Notes under the pieces: generated by a model
What the model was told of the DNA's origin: nothing
The model's database searches: none
The model's input: the letters and a program-made list of their open reading frames with translations, nothing else
Assembly: GCF_014205765.1 (NCBI RefSeq)
Contig: NZ_JACIIZ010000019.1
Span: forward strand, 49,018 to 113,017
Length of the DNA: 64,000 nt
Source of the DNA: Nitrospirillum iridis
GTDB taxonomy: Bacteria; Pseudomonadota; Alphaproteobacteria; Azospirillales; Azospirillaceae
Direction: 5' to 3'
Position numbers and translations under genes: made by a program
Shown here: one piece after another, positions 41,732 through 51,218 of the stretch
How positions within the stretch are numbered: position 1 is the first letter of the stretch
How the letters are laid out: the number at the start of each line of letters is the position of its first letter

Positions 41732-42002
41732 CGTTTGCCCCCAAACGTTCGCGCGCCAAAATGTGATCAAATCTTATAGCGGGCACGCAATGGCATTTCC
41801 AGCGGAAAGGCCTGTTAACAGCAGAGTAAAGTTGACGAATTGTGGCGGACGTATGGCCGCCGAACGCGCCCCCCCACCACTCTTCCGGAGAGCGCGCACG
41901 GACAGGCCTGCGGCGCGAGCGCGCATGCCCCTTGAATGATGCCATGCCGTGTCCTAGGGTCCCGTCGCACCCATGGGTTTCATTTAGGATAGACGCAGCC
42001 CC

Positions 42003-43340
42003 GTGTCCCGATTCACCGCCCGTCTGCTTGCCGCCGGCACCGCTCTGGTCCTGGCCGGTACCGCCATTGCCCAGACCACGCCCCAATCGGGCCAACCCCA
42101 GGCGGACCAACCCTCCGGGACCCAGCCGCCAGCCGGTGGATCTGATGGCGGTGGCCTGATCCTGCCGGGTGCCATCACCTCGGGCTCCAGCGTGGCGGCC
42201 CCCCAGCAGGCGCCGGCGGCCAGCCCCGCCACAGGCCCGGCGGCCGGCCCCAGCGCCGCGCCGCGCCAGGCGCCCGTCCAGGGCCCGGCCGCCAGCTCCG
42301 CCGCCCCCGCGGCGCCGTCCAAGGTGGGCACGGTCACCGGCACCTGGCAGGTGGCCCCGCAGGTCTATTCCGACGGCAGCTTCAAGCTGTGCGAGGCGCA
42401 GGCCAGCTTCGACAATGGCCTGGCGCTGGTCTTCCTGGCCCTGCCTGTGCCCGCGGCGGAGCAGCAGGCGAAGAAGCTGCCGCCCAAGATCATCAACCTG
42501 GTGATCGGCGTGCCCGGCGCCAACATGCAACCCGGCCCCGGCCCCGCCATCAAGCTGAGGCTGGACGGCAAGCTGGAACAGGCCCGCGGTTCGCAGGTGA
42601 TCCAGCCCAACGCCATCATGACCGGCTTCGACCCGGCCGACGCCAACTTCACCAAGGCGCTGGCCACGGCGAACAAGCTGGAGGTGGCCAGCCCCAATGA
42701 CACCGCCACCTTCGTGCTGAAGGGCGGCACCAAGGCGTTCAAGGACCTGAACGCCTGTATCGACCAGGCTGTGGCCGGCAAACTGCAACTGCCCGCCCCG
42801 CCGCCCGCCATCCCGCCGGCCTTCGCCGCCCTGCTGATCGATGCCGGGCTGAAGGACGCGCACCCCCTGCCGGTGGACAAGATGTCGCCGCAGGAACGTC
42901 CCGGCGATTTCGCCTGGGCCATCCAGAAGGATGTCATCGGCTCACTGCGCTCGGTGGGCCTGAAGCCCGAGGCCGGTGACCTGGAGAAGGTGACGCAGAA
43001 CTACCTGGACAGCCTGTCCAAGGCCTGTCAGGGCACCTACACCCCGACCAAGGGCAAGCTGGAAAAGCTGCTGCAGATCGACATGCAGACCGGCTCCGCC
43101 AACTGCAAGACGGACAAGGGTGAGTTCTACGCCAACCTGATCCTGTACCTGACCAAGGACAGGCAGCTGTTCATCATCTCGCACGAGGCGCCGATCGCGT
43201 CCAAGGCCGTGGCCGACAACGCCGGCAACGCCATCGCCGGCGTGCTGCGCAAGAAGGCGAACGAGCCGCCGCCGGCCGAGGGCGCCCAGCAGCCAGCCCA
43301 GGGCCCCCGCCCCGCCGCCGGACCACGCAAGCAGCAGTAA
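42003..43340 (+). CDS. Secreted Ala/Pro-rich protein of unknown function (445 aa)
   Basis: GTG start followed by a signal peptide (MSRFTARLLAAGTALVLAGTAIAQ, about 24 residues). Residues 25-105 are Pro/Ala/Gln-rich and probably disordered. Two globular parts follow: about 108-255 (GTWQVAPQVYSDGSFKLCEA, beta-rich) and about 275-415 (helical, with DACQGTYTPTKGKL and NCKTDKGEFYANLILYLTKD, containing paired cysteines). The tail is again Ala/Pro-rich. I do not recognise the family. A strong terminator follows. Confidence 0.75.
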   Translation: MSRFTARLLAAGTALVLAGTAIAQTTPQSGQPQADQPSGTQPPAGGSDGGGLILPGAITSGSSVAAPQQAPAASPATGPAAGPSAAPRQAPVQGPAASSAAPAAPSKVGTVTGTWQVAPQVYSDGSFKLCEAQASFDNGLALVFLALPVPAAEQQAKKLPPKIINLVIGVPGANMQPGPGPAIKLRLDGKLEQARGSQVIQPNAIMTGFDPADANFTKALATANKLEVASPNDTATFVLKGGTKAFKDLNACIDQAVAGKLQLPAPPPAIPPAFAALLIDAGLKDAHPLPVDKMSPQERPGDFAWAIQKDVIGSLRSVGLKPEAGDLEKVTQNYLDSLSKACQGTYTPTKGKLEKLLQIDMQTGSANCKTDKGEFYANLILYLTKDRQLFIISHEAPIASKAVADNAGNAIAGVLRKKANEPPPAEGAQQPAQGPRPAAGPRKQQ

Positions 43341-43365
43341 GCAGCCATCTTATCAGGCTGTAACG

Positions 43366-43395
43366 ACGGGAGGGGCCAACACCCCTCCCGTTTTT
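43366..43395. terminator. Strong terminator
   Basis: ACGGGAGGGG and CCCCTCCCGT form a perfect 10-bp stem with loop CCAACA, followed by five T. It serves the secreted-protein gene; the opposite strand has no equal T tract for the DUF1194 gene. Confidence 0.85.
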
Positions 43396-43402
43396 GTTTT
43401 GC

Positions 43403-44134
43403 CTACACCACTTCCTTGACCAGCTTGGACAGGAAGGCGTCGGCGAAGGCGTGGCGGTTGGCGGCGGCGATGACGAAGGCATCCTCCCCCGCCACGACGT
43501 TCTCGCGGTAGTAGGGTTCCAGCCAGTCGTACTCGTCCAGGATGACCAGGCCGTTGACGCCCACGCCGGCGGCCTGGGCATGCGCCCGGGCGGAGCGCGG
43601 GTCGATGCCGCCATTGTTGAAGCCGTTGCTGACCAGATCGATGGTCCGCCGGTCGGGGGTGTAGGGGCAGGCGTCCAGCTGATGCACCGCCTGGACGATG
43701 CAGTCACCCAACGCGGTGTTTCCGCCCATGGCGACACCGGGGGCGGCATCAATCCGGTCGGCCAGGGCCAGGGCGTCCTGGGTGGTGGACAGCAAGGTCC
43801 AGGGAACCAGCGTGGTCAGGGTGCCGGGCCCGGAGAACAGGGCCAGCTGCACCGCCACCTTGGCCTTGGGACCCGCGACCAGCGCCTGATGCACCGCCTT
43901 GTCGCGGAAGGCCGCGGCATGGCCGCGCAACTGGAAGTCCAGCATGACCTGGGAAATGCTGGCCGAGCTGTCGACCGCCATCACCAGCGCCAAATCCACC
44001 GGCGTGCCGCCGGGCCGCGCCCAGGCCCCACCCGGCATGGCGGGCGCCGCCAGCGACGCCGCCATGCCGGCCAGCAACGCGCGCCGCGTGGGGGTGCGCC
44101 GCACTTGGGCCCCCGTGCTCACATCTTGTCCCAT
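43403..44134 (-). CDS. DUF1194 (von Willebrand A-like) secreted protein
   Basis: 243 residues with a Tat-like signal (TPTRRALLAGMAASLAAPAM, residues 14-33). The mature part is a VWA-like domain with LALVMAVDSSASISQ (DxSxS of the MIDAS), FSGPGTLTTLVPWTLL and GGNTALGDCIVQAV, then RRTIDLVSNGFNNGG with the later metal-binding Asp. DUF1194 proteins are widespread in alphaproteobacteria, function unknown. The ATG at 44134 was preferred; GTG at 44167 adds eleven residues. It lies 45 bases after mutY on the same strand. Confidence 0.85.
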   Translation of the reverse strand: MGQDVSTGAQVRRTPTRRALLAGMAASLAAPAMPGGAWARPGGTPVDLALVMAVDSSASISQVMLDFQLRGHAAAFRDKAVHQALVAGPKAKVAVQLALFSGPGTLTTLVPWTLLSTTQDALALADRIDAAPGVAMGGNTALGDCIVQAVHQLDACPYTPDRRTIDLVSNGFNNGGIDPRSARAHAQAAGVGVNGLVILDEYDWLEPYYRENVVAGEDAFVIAAANRHAFADAFLSKLVKEVV

Positions 44135-44179
44135 CTGGTCCAGGTCCCAAGGAGAAGGTGCAGGCACACCCGTCGAGGA

Positions 44180-45277
44180 TCAGGCCTTGCCGCCGCCCCG
44201 CGCCCAGGTGACAACCTTGCGCATGACGGTGGGCAGGGCCTGGTCATGGAAATCGGCGGGGGCGCACCATACGCCTTCCACCGCCGTCCCCTCATCGTCC
44301 AGGTGGCCGCGAACGACGGTAAGTTCCAGGTGAAAGTGGGTGAATGTATGGCGGACGATGCCGGGCAGACGCTGCCAGTCGGCCGCCGCCGGCGCCCAGC
44401 GCAGGGCCCGGCTGTAGGCGAGCTCCGCCCCCGGTTCCCAGGCGCTGGACGGCACCTCCATCATGCCGCCCAGCAGGCCCGATTCGGGCCGGCGGCGCAG
44501 CAGCACCTGGCCCTTGGCGTTGGTCAGCCAGAAGGCGACACCCCGGCGGGTGGGCTTGGCCGCCTTTTCCGCCTTGATCGGCAGCAGCTCCGCCAAGCCG
44601 TCGCGCCGGCCCCGGCAGGACGCCATCCATGGGCACAGCACACAGCGCGGCGCCCGGGGGCCGCATAGGGTGGCGCCCAGATCGAACAGCGCCTGAGTGT
44701 AGTCGCCCGGCCGCTTCGGGGGCACCAAGGCGGCGGCCAGGGCCTTCAGCGTCGGCTTGGATCCCGGCAGCGGGTCGGTCACGGCGTGGATGCGGGCCAT
44801 CACCCGTTCGACGTTGCCGTCCATGGCGGTGGCCGGCCGGTCGAAGGCGATGGCGGCGATGGCGGCGGCGGTATAGGCGCCGATGCCGGGCAGATCCAGC
44901 AACGCCGCCTCATCCGCCGGGAAGCGGCCTCCGTGCCGGTCCACCACCGCCTTGGCGCAGGCGTGCAGGTTGCGGGCACGGGCGTAATAGCCAAGGCCGG
45001 CCCATTCCTTCAGCACCGCGTCCAACTCCACCGCCGCCAGGTCGGCCACGGTGGGCCAACGCGCCAGGAAGCGCTGGAAATAGGGGCCGACGGTGGCCAC
45101 CGTCGTCTGCTGCAGCATGATTTCCGACAGCCAGACATGGTAAGGATCGGCCTTGGTCCCCGGGGCGGCGCGCCACGGCAGGTGGCGGCGATGGGCATCG
45201 TACCAGGCCAGCAGGTCGGCCGGCGCCGGCGCCGGCAGATCGGCGCCTGATGTCGTGGATGCGGCTGCGACGATCAT
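44180..45277 (-). CDS. mutY: A/G-specific adenine glycosylase
   Basis: Removes adenine mispaired with 8-oxoguanine. 365 residues with catalytic Glu52 (SEIMLQQT), helix-hairpin-helix LPGIGAYTAAAI (129-140), catalytic Asp153 (MDGNVERV), the [4Fe-4S] cysteines C205-X6-C212-X2-C215-X5-C221, and a C-terminal NUDIX-like domain (about 235-355) with RHTFTHFHLEL. The start is set at MIVAAAST because conserved sequence begins soon after; the frame is open well upstream. It diverges from the DUF721 gene, the usual alphaproteobacterial arrangement. Confidence 0.95.
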   Translation of the reverse strand: MIVAAASTTSGADLPAPAPADLLAWYDAHRRHLPWRAAPGTKADPYHVWLSEIMLQQTTVATVGPYFQRFLARWPTVADLAAVELDAVLKEWAGLGYYARARNLHACAKAVVDRHGGRFPADEAALLDLPGIGAYTAAAIAAIAFDRPATAMDGNVERVMARIHAVTDPLPGSKPTLKALAAALVPPKRPGDYTQALFDLGATLCGPRAPRCVLCPWMASCRGRRDGLAELLPIKAEKAAKPTRRGVAFWLTNAKGQVLLRRRPESGLLGGMMEVPSSAWEPGAELAYSRALRWAPAAADWQRLPGIVRHTFTHFHLELTVVRGHLDDEGTAVEGVWCAPADFHDQALPTVMRKVVTWARGGGKA

Positions 45278-45400
45278 TGTCTGGTCAAGGCCCCTTGCGG
45301 CATGGTTGAACTGTCCCGGGCGCCCGCGCCCGGTCGCCGGGCATCGCCGTCCCAAGCGGATACGCCCGCCCCGCAACTGTTTCAAGGTCGACAGCGCCCC

Positions 45401-45931
45401 ATGCCCGGCCCCCGCCCCATCGGCCGCCACCTGAACGCCATCGCCGGCAAGGCGCTGGGCCCCCATGGCCCCGCCTTCGCCACGCTGCTGGCCGAATGGG
45501 ACGCCATCGTCGGCCCCCGCCTGGCCAGCGTGGCCCTGCCGCTGAAACTGCAATTCCCCAAGGGCCGGCAGGACGACGCCGTGCTGCACCTGGGCGTGGC
45601 CGGGCCGGCCGCCCTGTTCATCCAGCACGAGGAACCACAGATTCTGCAACGGCTGAACGGCTTCTTCGGCTTTCGCGCCGTCGCCCGGCTCAAGCTGTTC
45701 CAGGCGCCGCCGGCCACCAACCGCCGCAATCGCGACCGGCCGGCGCCCGTGCCGCGCCGCCTGTCGGCGGGGGAGGCGGCGGCACTGGAAAACCAGACGG
45801 GCGGCGTGGCGGACGAAGGCCTGCGCGAGGCGCTGGCCAGCCTGGGGCGCGCCATCATGGCGACAGAAAGGCCTGGCCCCCTGAACCCCGCGCGTCCCCC
45901 GCCCGCCCCCGCGGGCGGCCCGAAGCGATAG
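45401..45931 (+). CDS. DUF721 (DciA-like) protein
   Basis: 176 residues. The conserved N-terminal half has RPIGRHLNAIAGKALG, ATLLAEWDAIVGPRLAS and LFIQHEEPQILQRLNGFFG, which match DUF721, the family of the helicase-loading factor DciA. The C-terminus is Arg/Pro-rich and probably disordered. ATG at 45401 was chosen for fit to the family. It is the first gene of DUF721-dsbA-dsbA-smc; a replication-related role is inference from the DciA relatives. Confidence 0.88.
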   Translation: MPGPRPIGRHLNAIAGKALGPHGPAFATLLAEWDAIVGPRLASVALPLKLQFPKGRQDDAVLHLGVAGPAALFIQHEEPQILQRLNGFFGFRAVARLKLFQAPPATNRRNRDRPAPVPRRLSAGEAAALENQTGGVADEGLREALASLGRAIMATERPGPLNPARPPPAPAGGPKR

Positions 45932-46003
45932 CCCTTGGAGGCGGCTTGCCGGGCCCCGGCGCCGCCCCCTATAGTCACTACAGTTGGTATCGGAGGAACT
46001 AAG

Positions 46004-46687
46004 GTGAACCTACATCTGCGTAATTCGCTGGCCGCCGCCGTGGTGGCCGCCGGGGCCATGACCGGGCTGCTGACGGCCGGCGGCGCGTCCGCCCAGACGG
46101 CACCGGCCCCCGCCGCCGTCACCATCGACGTCGCCGCGGCCACATCGCCCCGCGTCCTGGGCAACCCCAAGGCGCCCATCGTGGTTGAGGAATACGCCTC
46201 GTTCACCTGCCCGCATTGCGCCCATTTCGAGGAGGCCTTCCTGCCGCAGCTGAAGGCCGACTTCATCGACACCGGCCAGGTGCAGCTGGTGTTCCATGAC
46301 TTCCCCCTGGACCAGTTGGCCTTCGCCGCCGAAATGGCCGCCCGCTGCCTGCCGGCCGACCGCTACACGGCGGCCAAGGGCCTGATCTTCAAGAACCAGC
46401 AGACCTGGGAACACGCCGACGATCCGCTGAAGGCCCTGCAGCAGACCCTGCGCCTGGGCGGCATGACCGACGCGCTGTTCACCGCCTGCCTCAGCAACCG
46501 CCCGCTGCAGGACTTCATCACCCAGAGCCGGCTGGACGCTTCGCAGAAGCTGGGCGTGGACGGCACGCCGACCTTCTTCGTGAAGAAGGGCGACACCACC
46601 GTGGAAAAGATCGACAACCTGCGTGAATACAGCCAGTTGGTGGACGCGCTGGTGAAGGCCGGCGCCAAGCGGCCGGCCGGCAAGTAA
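46004..46687 (+). CDS. DsbA-family thiol oxidoreductase 1
   Basis: Periplasmic thioredoxin-fold protein of 227 residues. Signal peptide at 1-30 (ending GGASAQ). The redox motif C69-P-H-C72 lies in EEYASFTCPHCAHFEEAF, and the cis-proline loop is GTPTFF. GTG start supported by GGAGG seven bases before. It may oxidise cysteines of exported proteins or act as a DsbG/BdbD-like partner. A very similar paralogue follows 92 bases later. A perfect hairpin separates them, so the two may be expressed to different levels. Confidence 0.92.
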   Translation: MNLHLRNSLAAAVVAAGAMTGLLTAGGASAQTAPAPAAVTIDVAAATSPRVLGNPKAPIVVEEYASFTCPHCAHFEEAFLPQLKADFIDTGQVQLVFHDFPLDQLAFAAEMAARCLPADRYTAAKGLIFKNQQTWEHADDPLKALQQTLRLGGMTDALFTACLSNRPLQDFITQSRLDASQKLGVDGTPTFFVKKGDTTVEKIDNLREYSQLVDALVKAGAKRPAGK

Positions 46688-46699
46688 GGCGTTTGTCAC

Positions 46700-46739
46700 C
46701 CTGGTGGGGCCGCCTGGCGCGGCGGGCGGCCCCACCAGG
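46700..46739. terminator. Perfect 15-bp-arm hairpin between the dsbA paralogues
   Basis: CCTGGTGGGGCCGCC (46700-46714) and its exact complement (46725-46739) flank a ten-base loop. There is no T tract, so it is a weak terminator, an mRNA-stabilising hairpin or a partial attenuator. Confidence 0.6.
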
Positions 46740-46779
46740 CATCCATGAGCGGACGGCCGACAGGATGATGGAGGGGATG

Positions 46780-47487
46780 ATGGGGCGGCGTGACGTGCAC
46801 AAAAGGGTCTTGGGCCTGGGGGCGGCGCTGTTGTCCCTGTCTGTCGTCCTGCCCGCGTCCCACGCCTTCGCCCAGGCGGCGACGCTGGGGGGCCCCGCCC
46901 CCGGCGGCGTGACCATCGACGTGGCCGCCGCCACCGCCCCCCGCACGCTGGGCAAGCCCGACGCGCCGGTGGTGATCGAGGAGTTCGCCTCCCTCTCCTG
47001 CCCGCACTGCGCCCATTTCGAGGAAACGATGCTGCCCCGCCTGAAGGCGGAGTTCATCGACGCGGGCCAAGTGCTGTTCGTCTTCCATGACACGCCCACC
47101 AACCGTGTGGGCTATATGGCCCACCTGGCCACCCGCTGCCTGCCGGCGGCCCGCTACAATGACGCCCGCAGCCTGCTGTTCAGCACCCAGGCGCAATGGC
47201 TGGGCGCCAAGGATCCGGAGACGGGCCTGAAGGACATGATGGCCATGGTGGGCCTGCCCGGCCCCGCCTATGACGCCTGCACCAGCAGCCGGCCGCTGCA
47301 GGACTACGTGGCGAAAAGCAGCCAGGAAGCGACCGAGCAGAACATCGAGAAGACGCCCACCGTCATCATCCGCAAGGGTGGCAAGGAAGTGGCGCGCATC
47401 GCCGGCCCCGACAGCTACGACAGCCTGGCCGCCGCCCTGGTCAAGGCCGGTGCCAAGCCGCCCGCCAAGAAGCCCCCCGTCAATTAA
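46780..47487 (+). CDS. DsbA-family thiol oxidoreductase 2
   Basis: Paralogue of the preceding gene (235 aa), with the same layout: signal peptide (ending SHAFAQ, about residue 32), C74-P-H-C77 in EEFASLSCPHCAHFEE, and KTPTV as the cis-proline loop where the first has GTPTF. The FHDTPTNRVGYMAHLATRCLP segment aligns with FHDFPLDQLAFAAEMAARCLP in paralogue 1. Of four clustered ATG codons, 46780 has GGAGG at the best spacing. It ends 15 bases before smc. Local gene duplication is likely. Confidence 0.92.
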   Translation: MGRRDVHKRVLGLGAALLSLSVVLPASHAFAQAATLGGPAPGGVTIDVAAATAPRTLGKPDAPVVIEEFASLSCPHCAHFEETMLPRLKAEFIDAGQVLFVFHDTPTNRVGYMAHLATRCLPAARYNDARSLLFSTQAQWLGAKDPETGLKDMMAMVGLPGPAYDACTSSRPLQDYVAKSSQEATEQNIEKTPTVIIRKGGKEVARIAGPDSYDSLAAALVKAGAKPPAKKPPVN

Positions 47488-47502
47488 GAAGTAAGTTCCC
47501 CC

Positions 47503-50500
47503 GTGCAATTCACCAAGCTCCGCATCTCCGGCTTCAAGTCCTTCGTGGACCCCACCGAGCTCGTCATCGAGCCCGGGATGACCGGCATCGTCGGCCCCAA
47601 CGGTTGCGGCAAGTCCAACCTGGTGGAAGCGTTGCGCTGGGCCATGGGCGAGACCTCGGCCAAGAAGATGCGCGGCGAGGATATGGACGACGTCATCTTC
47701 GGCGGCACGGCCACCCGGCCGGCCCGCAACCTGTGCGAAGTCGTCCTGCACCTGGACAGCCCCAACCTGACGGCCGGCACGCCAGGGGTGAAGCCCGACT
47801 CGGTCCAGGCGGAGATGGAGATCAGCCGCAAGCTGGAGCGGGGCGCCGGCTCCGACTACCGGATCAACGGCCGGCCGGCACGCGCCCGCGACGTGCAGCT
47901 GCTGCTGGCCGACAACGCCTCGGGCGCCCATTCCCCGGCGCTGGTCAGCCAGGGCCGCGTCGGCGCCCTGATCAACGCCAAGCCGGGCGACCGCCGCCAG
48001 CTGCTGGAGGAGGCGGCCGGCATCACCGGCCTGCATTCCCGCCGGCATGAGGCGGAACTGAAGCTGAAGGCGGCGGAAACCAACCTGACGCGCCTGGACG
48101 ACGTGGTCGTCACCATGGACGCGCAGTTGCAGAACCTGCGCAAGCAAGCCCGGCAGGCCGCTCGCTACCGCAGCATCTCCGACCATATCCGCCGGGCCGA
48201 GGCCTTGCTGCTGCACCTGCGCTGGAGCACGGCCACCGCCCAGGTGGCCCTGGCGCGCGGCGGCTTCGACAAGGCGGAGGAGGCGGTGCGCGGCCTGATG
48301 CTGGCCGTCACCCAAGCCACCACCAAACGCACCGACCTGGCCGCCAGCCTGCCGCCCAAGCGCCAGGCGGAAGCGGAGGCGGCGGCGGCCCTGCAGCGCC
48401 TGCTGGTGGCACGCGAGCAGCTGGACGCGGAAGAGCGCCGCGCCACCGAGGCGCTGGCCACCCTGCAACGCCGCCTGGCCCAGATCGAGGGCGACCTTGC
48501 CCGCGAAAAGGACTTGGCCGCCGACGCCGACCGGGCGCTGGCCCGGCTGGCGGAAGAGCGCCAGGCCATCGCCGCCGCGCAGGCCGACGAGACGGAGCAG
48601 GAGGAGATCGCCCGGGCGCGCCTGGAGGAGATCCGCGACGCCGTGGCGAACCTGGACGCCGAACTGGCCACCGCCACCGAACGCCTGGCCGCCGACGAAG
48701 CCAAGCGCGCCCAGATCCAGCGCCAGGCCCAGGATTTGGACCAACGGCTGGCCACCCTCCGCCGTCGCATCGAGGAACACCAGGCCCAGAAGGCGGAGTT
48801 GGAGCGCCAGCGGGCCGCCCGTGACGATCTGGGCGAAGCCGAGGAGGCGATCGGCCTGGCCGAGGAGCGACTGGACCTGGCCAAAGGGACGGCGGAGGAA
48901 GCGGAAACCGCCAAGGCCGAGGCCGAACGGGCCGCGCACGCCGCCCGCGCGCTGGGCACGCAGGAGCAGGCGACCGCCCGCGACGCCCTGCAACGCGCCG
49001 AGGGCGACCGCGCCCGCCTGACGGCGGAGGCGGACGCCATCACCCGCTTGCTGAAAGCCGGGGCCGGCGACCTGTTTCCGCCCCTGGTGGACGCCCTGAC
49101 CGTGGCCAAGGGCTATGAGCAGGCCCTGGCCGCAGCACTGGGCGATGCCCTGACCGCCCCCTTGGACGAGGCGGCATCGGTCCATTGGCGCGCCTTTCCC
49201 GCCCTGGCGACCGTGGCCCCCCTGCCCGCCGGTGCCGAGCCGCTGGCGGCCAAGGTGAAGGCGCCGGCGGCGCTGGACCGTTGTCTGGCCCATGTCGGCA
49301 TCGTCGCCGACAGCGCCACCGGGGCCCAGTTGGCGCCTGGCCTGGCGCCGGGGCAGATCCTGGTGACCCGCGATGGCGCCGCCTGGCGCTGGGACGGCCA
49401 CTGCATCGCCGCTGGCGCCCCCACCGCCGCCGCCGAACGCCTGCGCCAGCGCAACCGCCTGACAGAACTGGCGCAGGAAATCGCCGAGGCCGACGCCGTG
49501 GTGGCCGAGGCGCGCGCCGCGCACGAGGCGGTGAAGGACGCGGCGGAGGAGCGCGTAAGCCTGGCGCTCCGCGCCGTGGACCAGGCGGCGGGCCGGGATC
49601 GCGCCGCCCGCGACGCCGTCAGCGCCGCCTTCCGCGCCGTGGCCGACGCCCGCGGCGCCCATGCCCGCGTGGCCCAGGCCGCCGCGGCGCTGGCCAGCCG
49701 CCTGGCCGCCCTGGCCGAGAGCCTGGACCAGATGGCGGCCGACCAGGAGGATTTGCAGGAACGCTGGGCCGAGGCCCGCGCCACCCTGGAGGAACTGCCG
49801 CCCCCCGGCGAGGGGCGGGAACAGATCGCGGAGGCCCGGCTGCGCCTGGTGGAGGCGCGCGGCACCCAGGCGGAGGCGCAGAACGCCCTGGACCGGCTGC
49901 AGCGCGAGGCGGAGGACCGCCGCCGCCGGCTGGACGGCATCGTCCACGAGGAAACCTCCTGGCGCCAGCGCCGCGATGGCACCGGCGGCCGCCTGGCGGA
50001 ATTGACGGAGCGCGCCGATGAGACCCGCGAGGAACAGGAGCGCCTGGCCGAACGCCCGGCCGAGATCGAGCAGGAGCGCCTGACCCTTGTCGACCTGATC
50101 CATGAGGCGCAGCGGGTGCGCACCCGCGCCGGCGACGATCTGGCGGCGGCGGAAGGCGAGCTGACCACGGCGGAGCGTACCCTGAAGGAGGCCGAGAACG
50201 GCCTGGCCGACGCCCGCGAAGCCCGCGCCCATGCCGAGGCCGCCGTGGGTGCCGCCCATCAGCACCTGGACACGGTGAAGGAGCGCATCGCCGAGCGCCT
50301 GGATTGCCCGCCGGAGCAGGCGCTGGCCCTGGCCGGCCTGGATGAGGGCGAGCCCCTGCCCGAGGCCCACGCCGTGGAACAGCGCCTGGGCCGGCTGGAG
50401 GCGGAACGCGACAACATGGGCCCGGTCAACCTGCGCGCCGAACAGGAGGTGCAGGAGCTGGATGAACAGATCGGCGTGATGAAGACGGAGCGGGAGGATC

Positions 50501-51042
50501 TGGTGTCCGCCATCGCCCGCCTGCGCCAGGGCATCTCCGGCCTGAACAAGGAGGCGCGGGAGCGTCTGCTGGCCGCTTTCCACAAGGTGGATGGCCATTT
50601 CCAGGAGATGTTCACCCAGCTGTTCGGCGGCGGCCGCGCCCAGCTGAAGCTGACCGACACCGAGGATCCACTGGACGCCGGCCTGGAAATCTACGCCAGC
50701 CCGCCGGGCAAGAAGCTGCAGATCCTGTCGCTGCTGTCCGGTGGCGAGCAGGCGCTGACCGCCATCGCCCTGCTGTTCGCCGTGTTCCTGTGCAACCCGG
50801 CCCCCATCTGCGTGCTGGACGAGGTGGACGCGCCGCTGGACGAGGCCAATGTCGGGCGTTTCTGCGACTTGGTGGAAGAGATGGCGCGGGCGGGCCATAC
50901 CCGCTTCCTCATCATCAGCCATCACCGCCTGACCATGTCGCGCATGGATCGGCTGTTCGGCGTCACCATGGCGGAACGCGGCGTATCGCAGCTGGTGTCG
51001 GTGGACCTCTCCACCGCCGAGGAATTGCAGGCGGCGGAATAG
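47503..51042 (+). CDS. smc: Chromosome segregation protein SMC
   Basis: ATPase of the bacterial condensin. 1179 residues with head, coiled-coil arm, hinge and second arm. Walker A GPNGCGKSN at 31-39, two long coiled coils (about 170-500 and 655-1010), hinge region about 510-645, ABC signature LLSGGEQALTAIALLFAVF near 1075 and Walker B CVLDEVDAPLDEANV near 1105. GTG start sits in the family position. ScpA/ScpB are not in the window. The mutY-DUF721-DsbA-smc order is common in alphaproteobacteria. Confidence 0.97.
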   Translation: MQFTKLRISGFKSFVDPTELVIEPGMTGIVGPNGCGKSNLVEALRWAMGETSAKKMRGEDMDDVIFGGTATRPARNLCEVVLHLDSPNLTAGTPGVKPDSVQAEMEISRKLERGAGSDYRINGRPARARDVQLLLADNASGAHSPALVSQGRVGALINAKPGDRRQLLEEAAGITGLHSRRHEAELKLKAAETNLTRLDDVVVTMDAQLQNLRKQARQAARYRSISDHIRRAEALLLHLRWSTATAQVALARGGFDKAEEAVRGLMLAVTQATTKRTDLAASLPPKRQAEAEAAAALQRLLVAREQLDAEERRATEALATLQRRLAQIEGDLAREKDLAADADRALARLAEERQAIAAAQADETEQEEIARARLEEIRDAVANLDAELATATERLAADEAKRAQIQRQAQDLDQRLATLRRRIEEHQAQKAELERQRAARDDLGEAEEAIGLAEERLDLAKGTAEEAETAKAEAERAAHAARALGTQEQATARDALQRAEGDRARLTAEADAITRLLKAGAGDLFPPLVDALTVAKGYEQALAAALGDALTAPLDEAASVHWRAFPALATVAPLPAGAEPLAAKVKAPAALDRCLAHVGIVADSATGAQLAPGLAPGQILVTRDGAAWRWDGHCIAAGAPTAAAERLRQRNRLTELAQEIAEADAVVAEARAAHEAVKDAAEERVSLALRAVDQAAGRDRAARDAVSAAFRAVADARGAHARVAQAAAALASRLAALAESLDQMAADQEDLQERWAEARATLEELPPPGEGREQIAEARLRLVEARGTQAEAQNALDRLQREAEDRRRRLDGIVHEETSWRQRRDGTGGRLAELTERADETREEQERLAERPAEIEQERLTLVDLIHEAQRVRTRAGDDLAAAEGELTTAERTLKEAENGLADAREARAHAEAAVGAAHQHLDTVKERIAERLDCPPEQALALAGLDEGEPLPEAHAVEQRLGRLEAERDNMGPVNLRAEQEVQELDEQIGVMKTEREDLVSAIARLRQGISGLNKEARERLLAAFHKVDGHFQEMFTQLFGGGRAQLKLTDTEDPLDAGLEIYASPPGKKLQILSLLSGGEQALTAIALLFAVFLCNPAPICVLDEVDAPLDEANVGRFCDLVEEMARAGHTRFLIISHHRLTMSRMDRLFGVTMAERGVSQLVSVDLSTAEELQAAE

Positions 51043-51218
51043 GCCGCTTCCGCCGCCGCCCCCGCGACAACTGGCGCGTTAACCGCTTCAGGCCGGCCCT
51101 GGCGGTCAAGCCCGCGCTGCACTATCTTAAGGGGGAAGGACCCGGGGCAGGGTCCCGGCGGTTGGGGCTTGTTCAATCCGGCGGCAACAGCCGAACCGGA
51201 AGCGTGAGGGAGACTGAA

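Noticed and set aside
46696..50925. Very long antisense open frame (about 1400 codons) over smc
   Set aside because: It mirrors the GC-biased third positions of smc, has no recognisable domain and is rich in Gln/Gly/His/Arg as expected from antisense reading.
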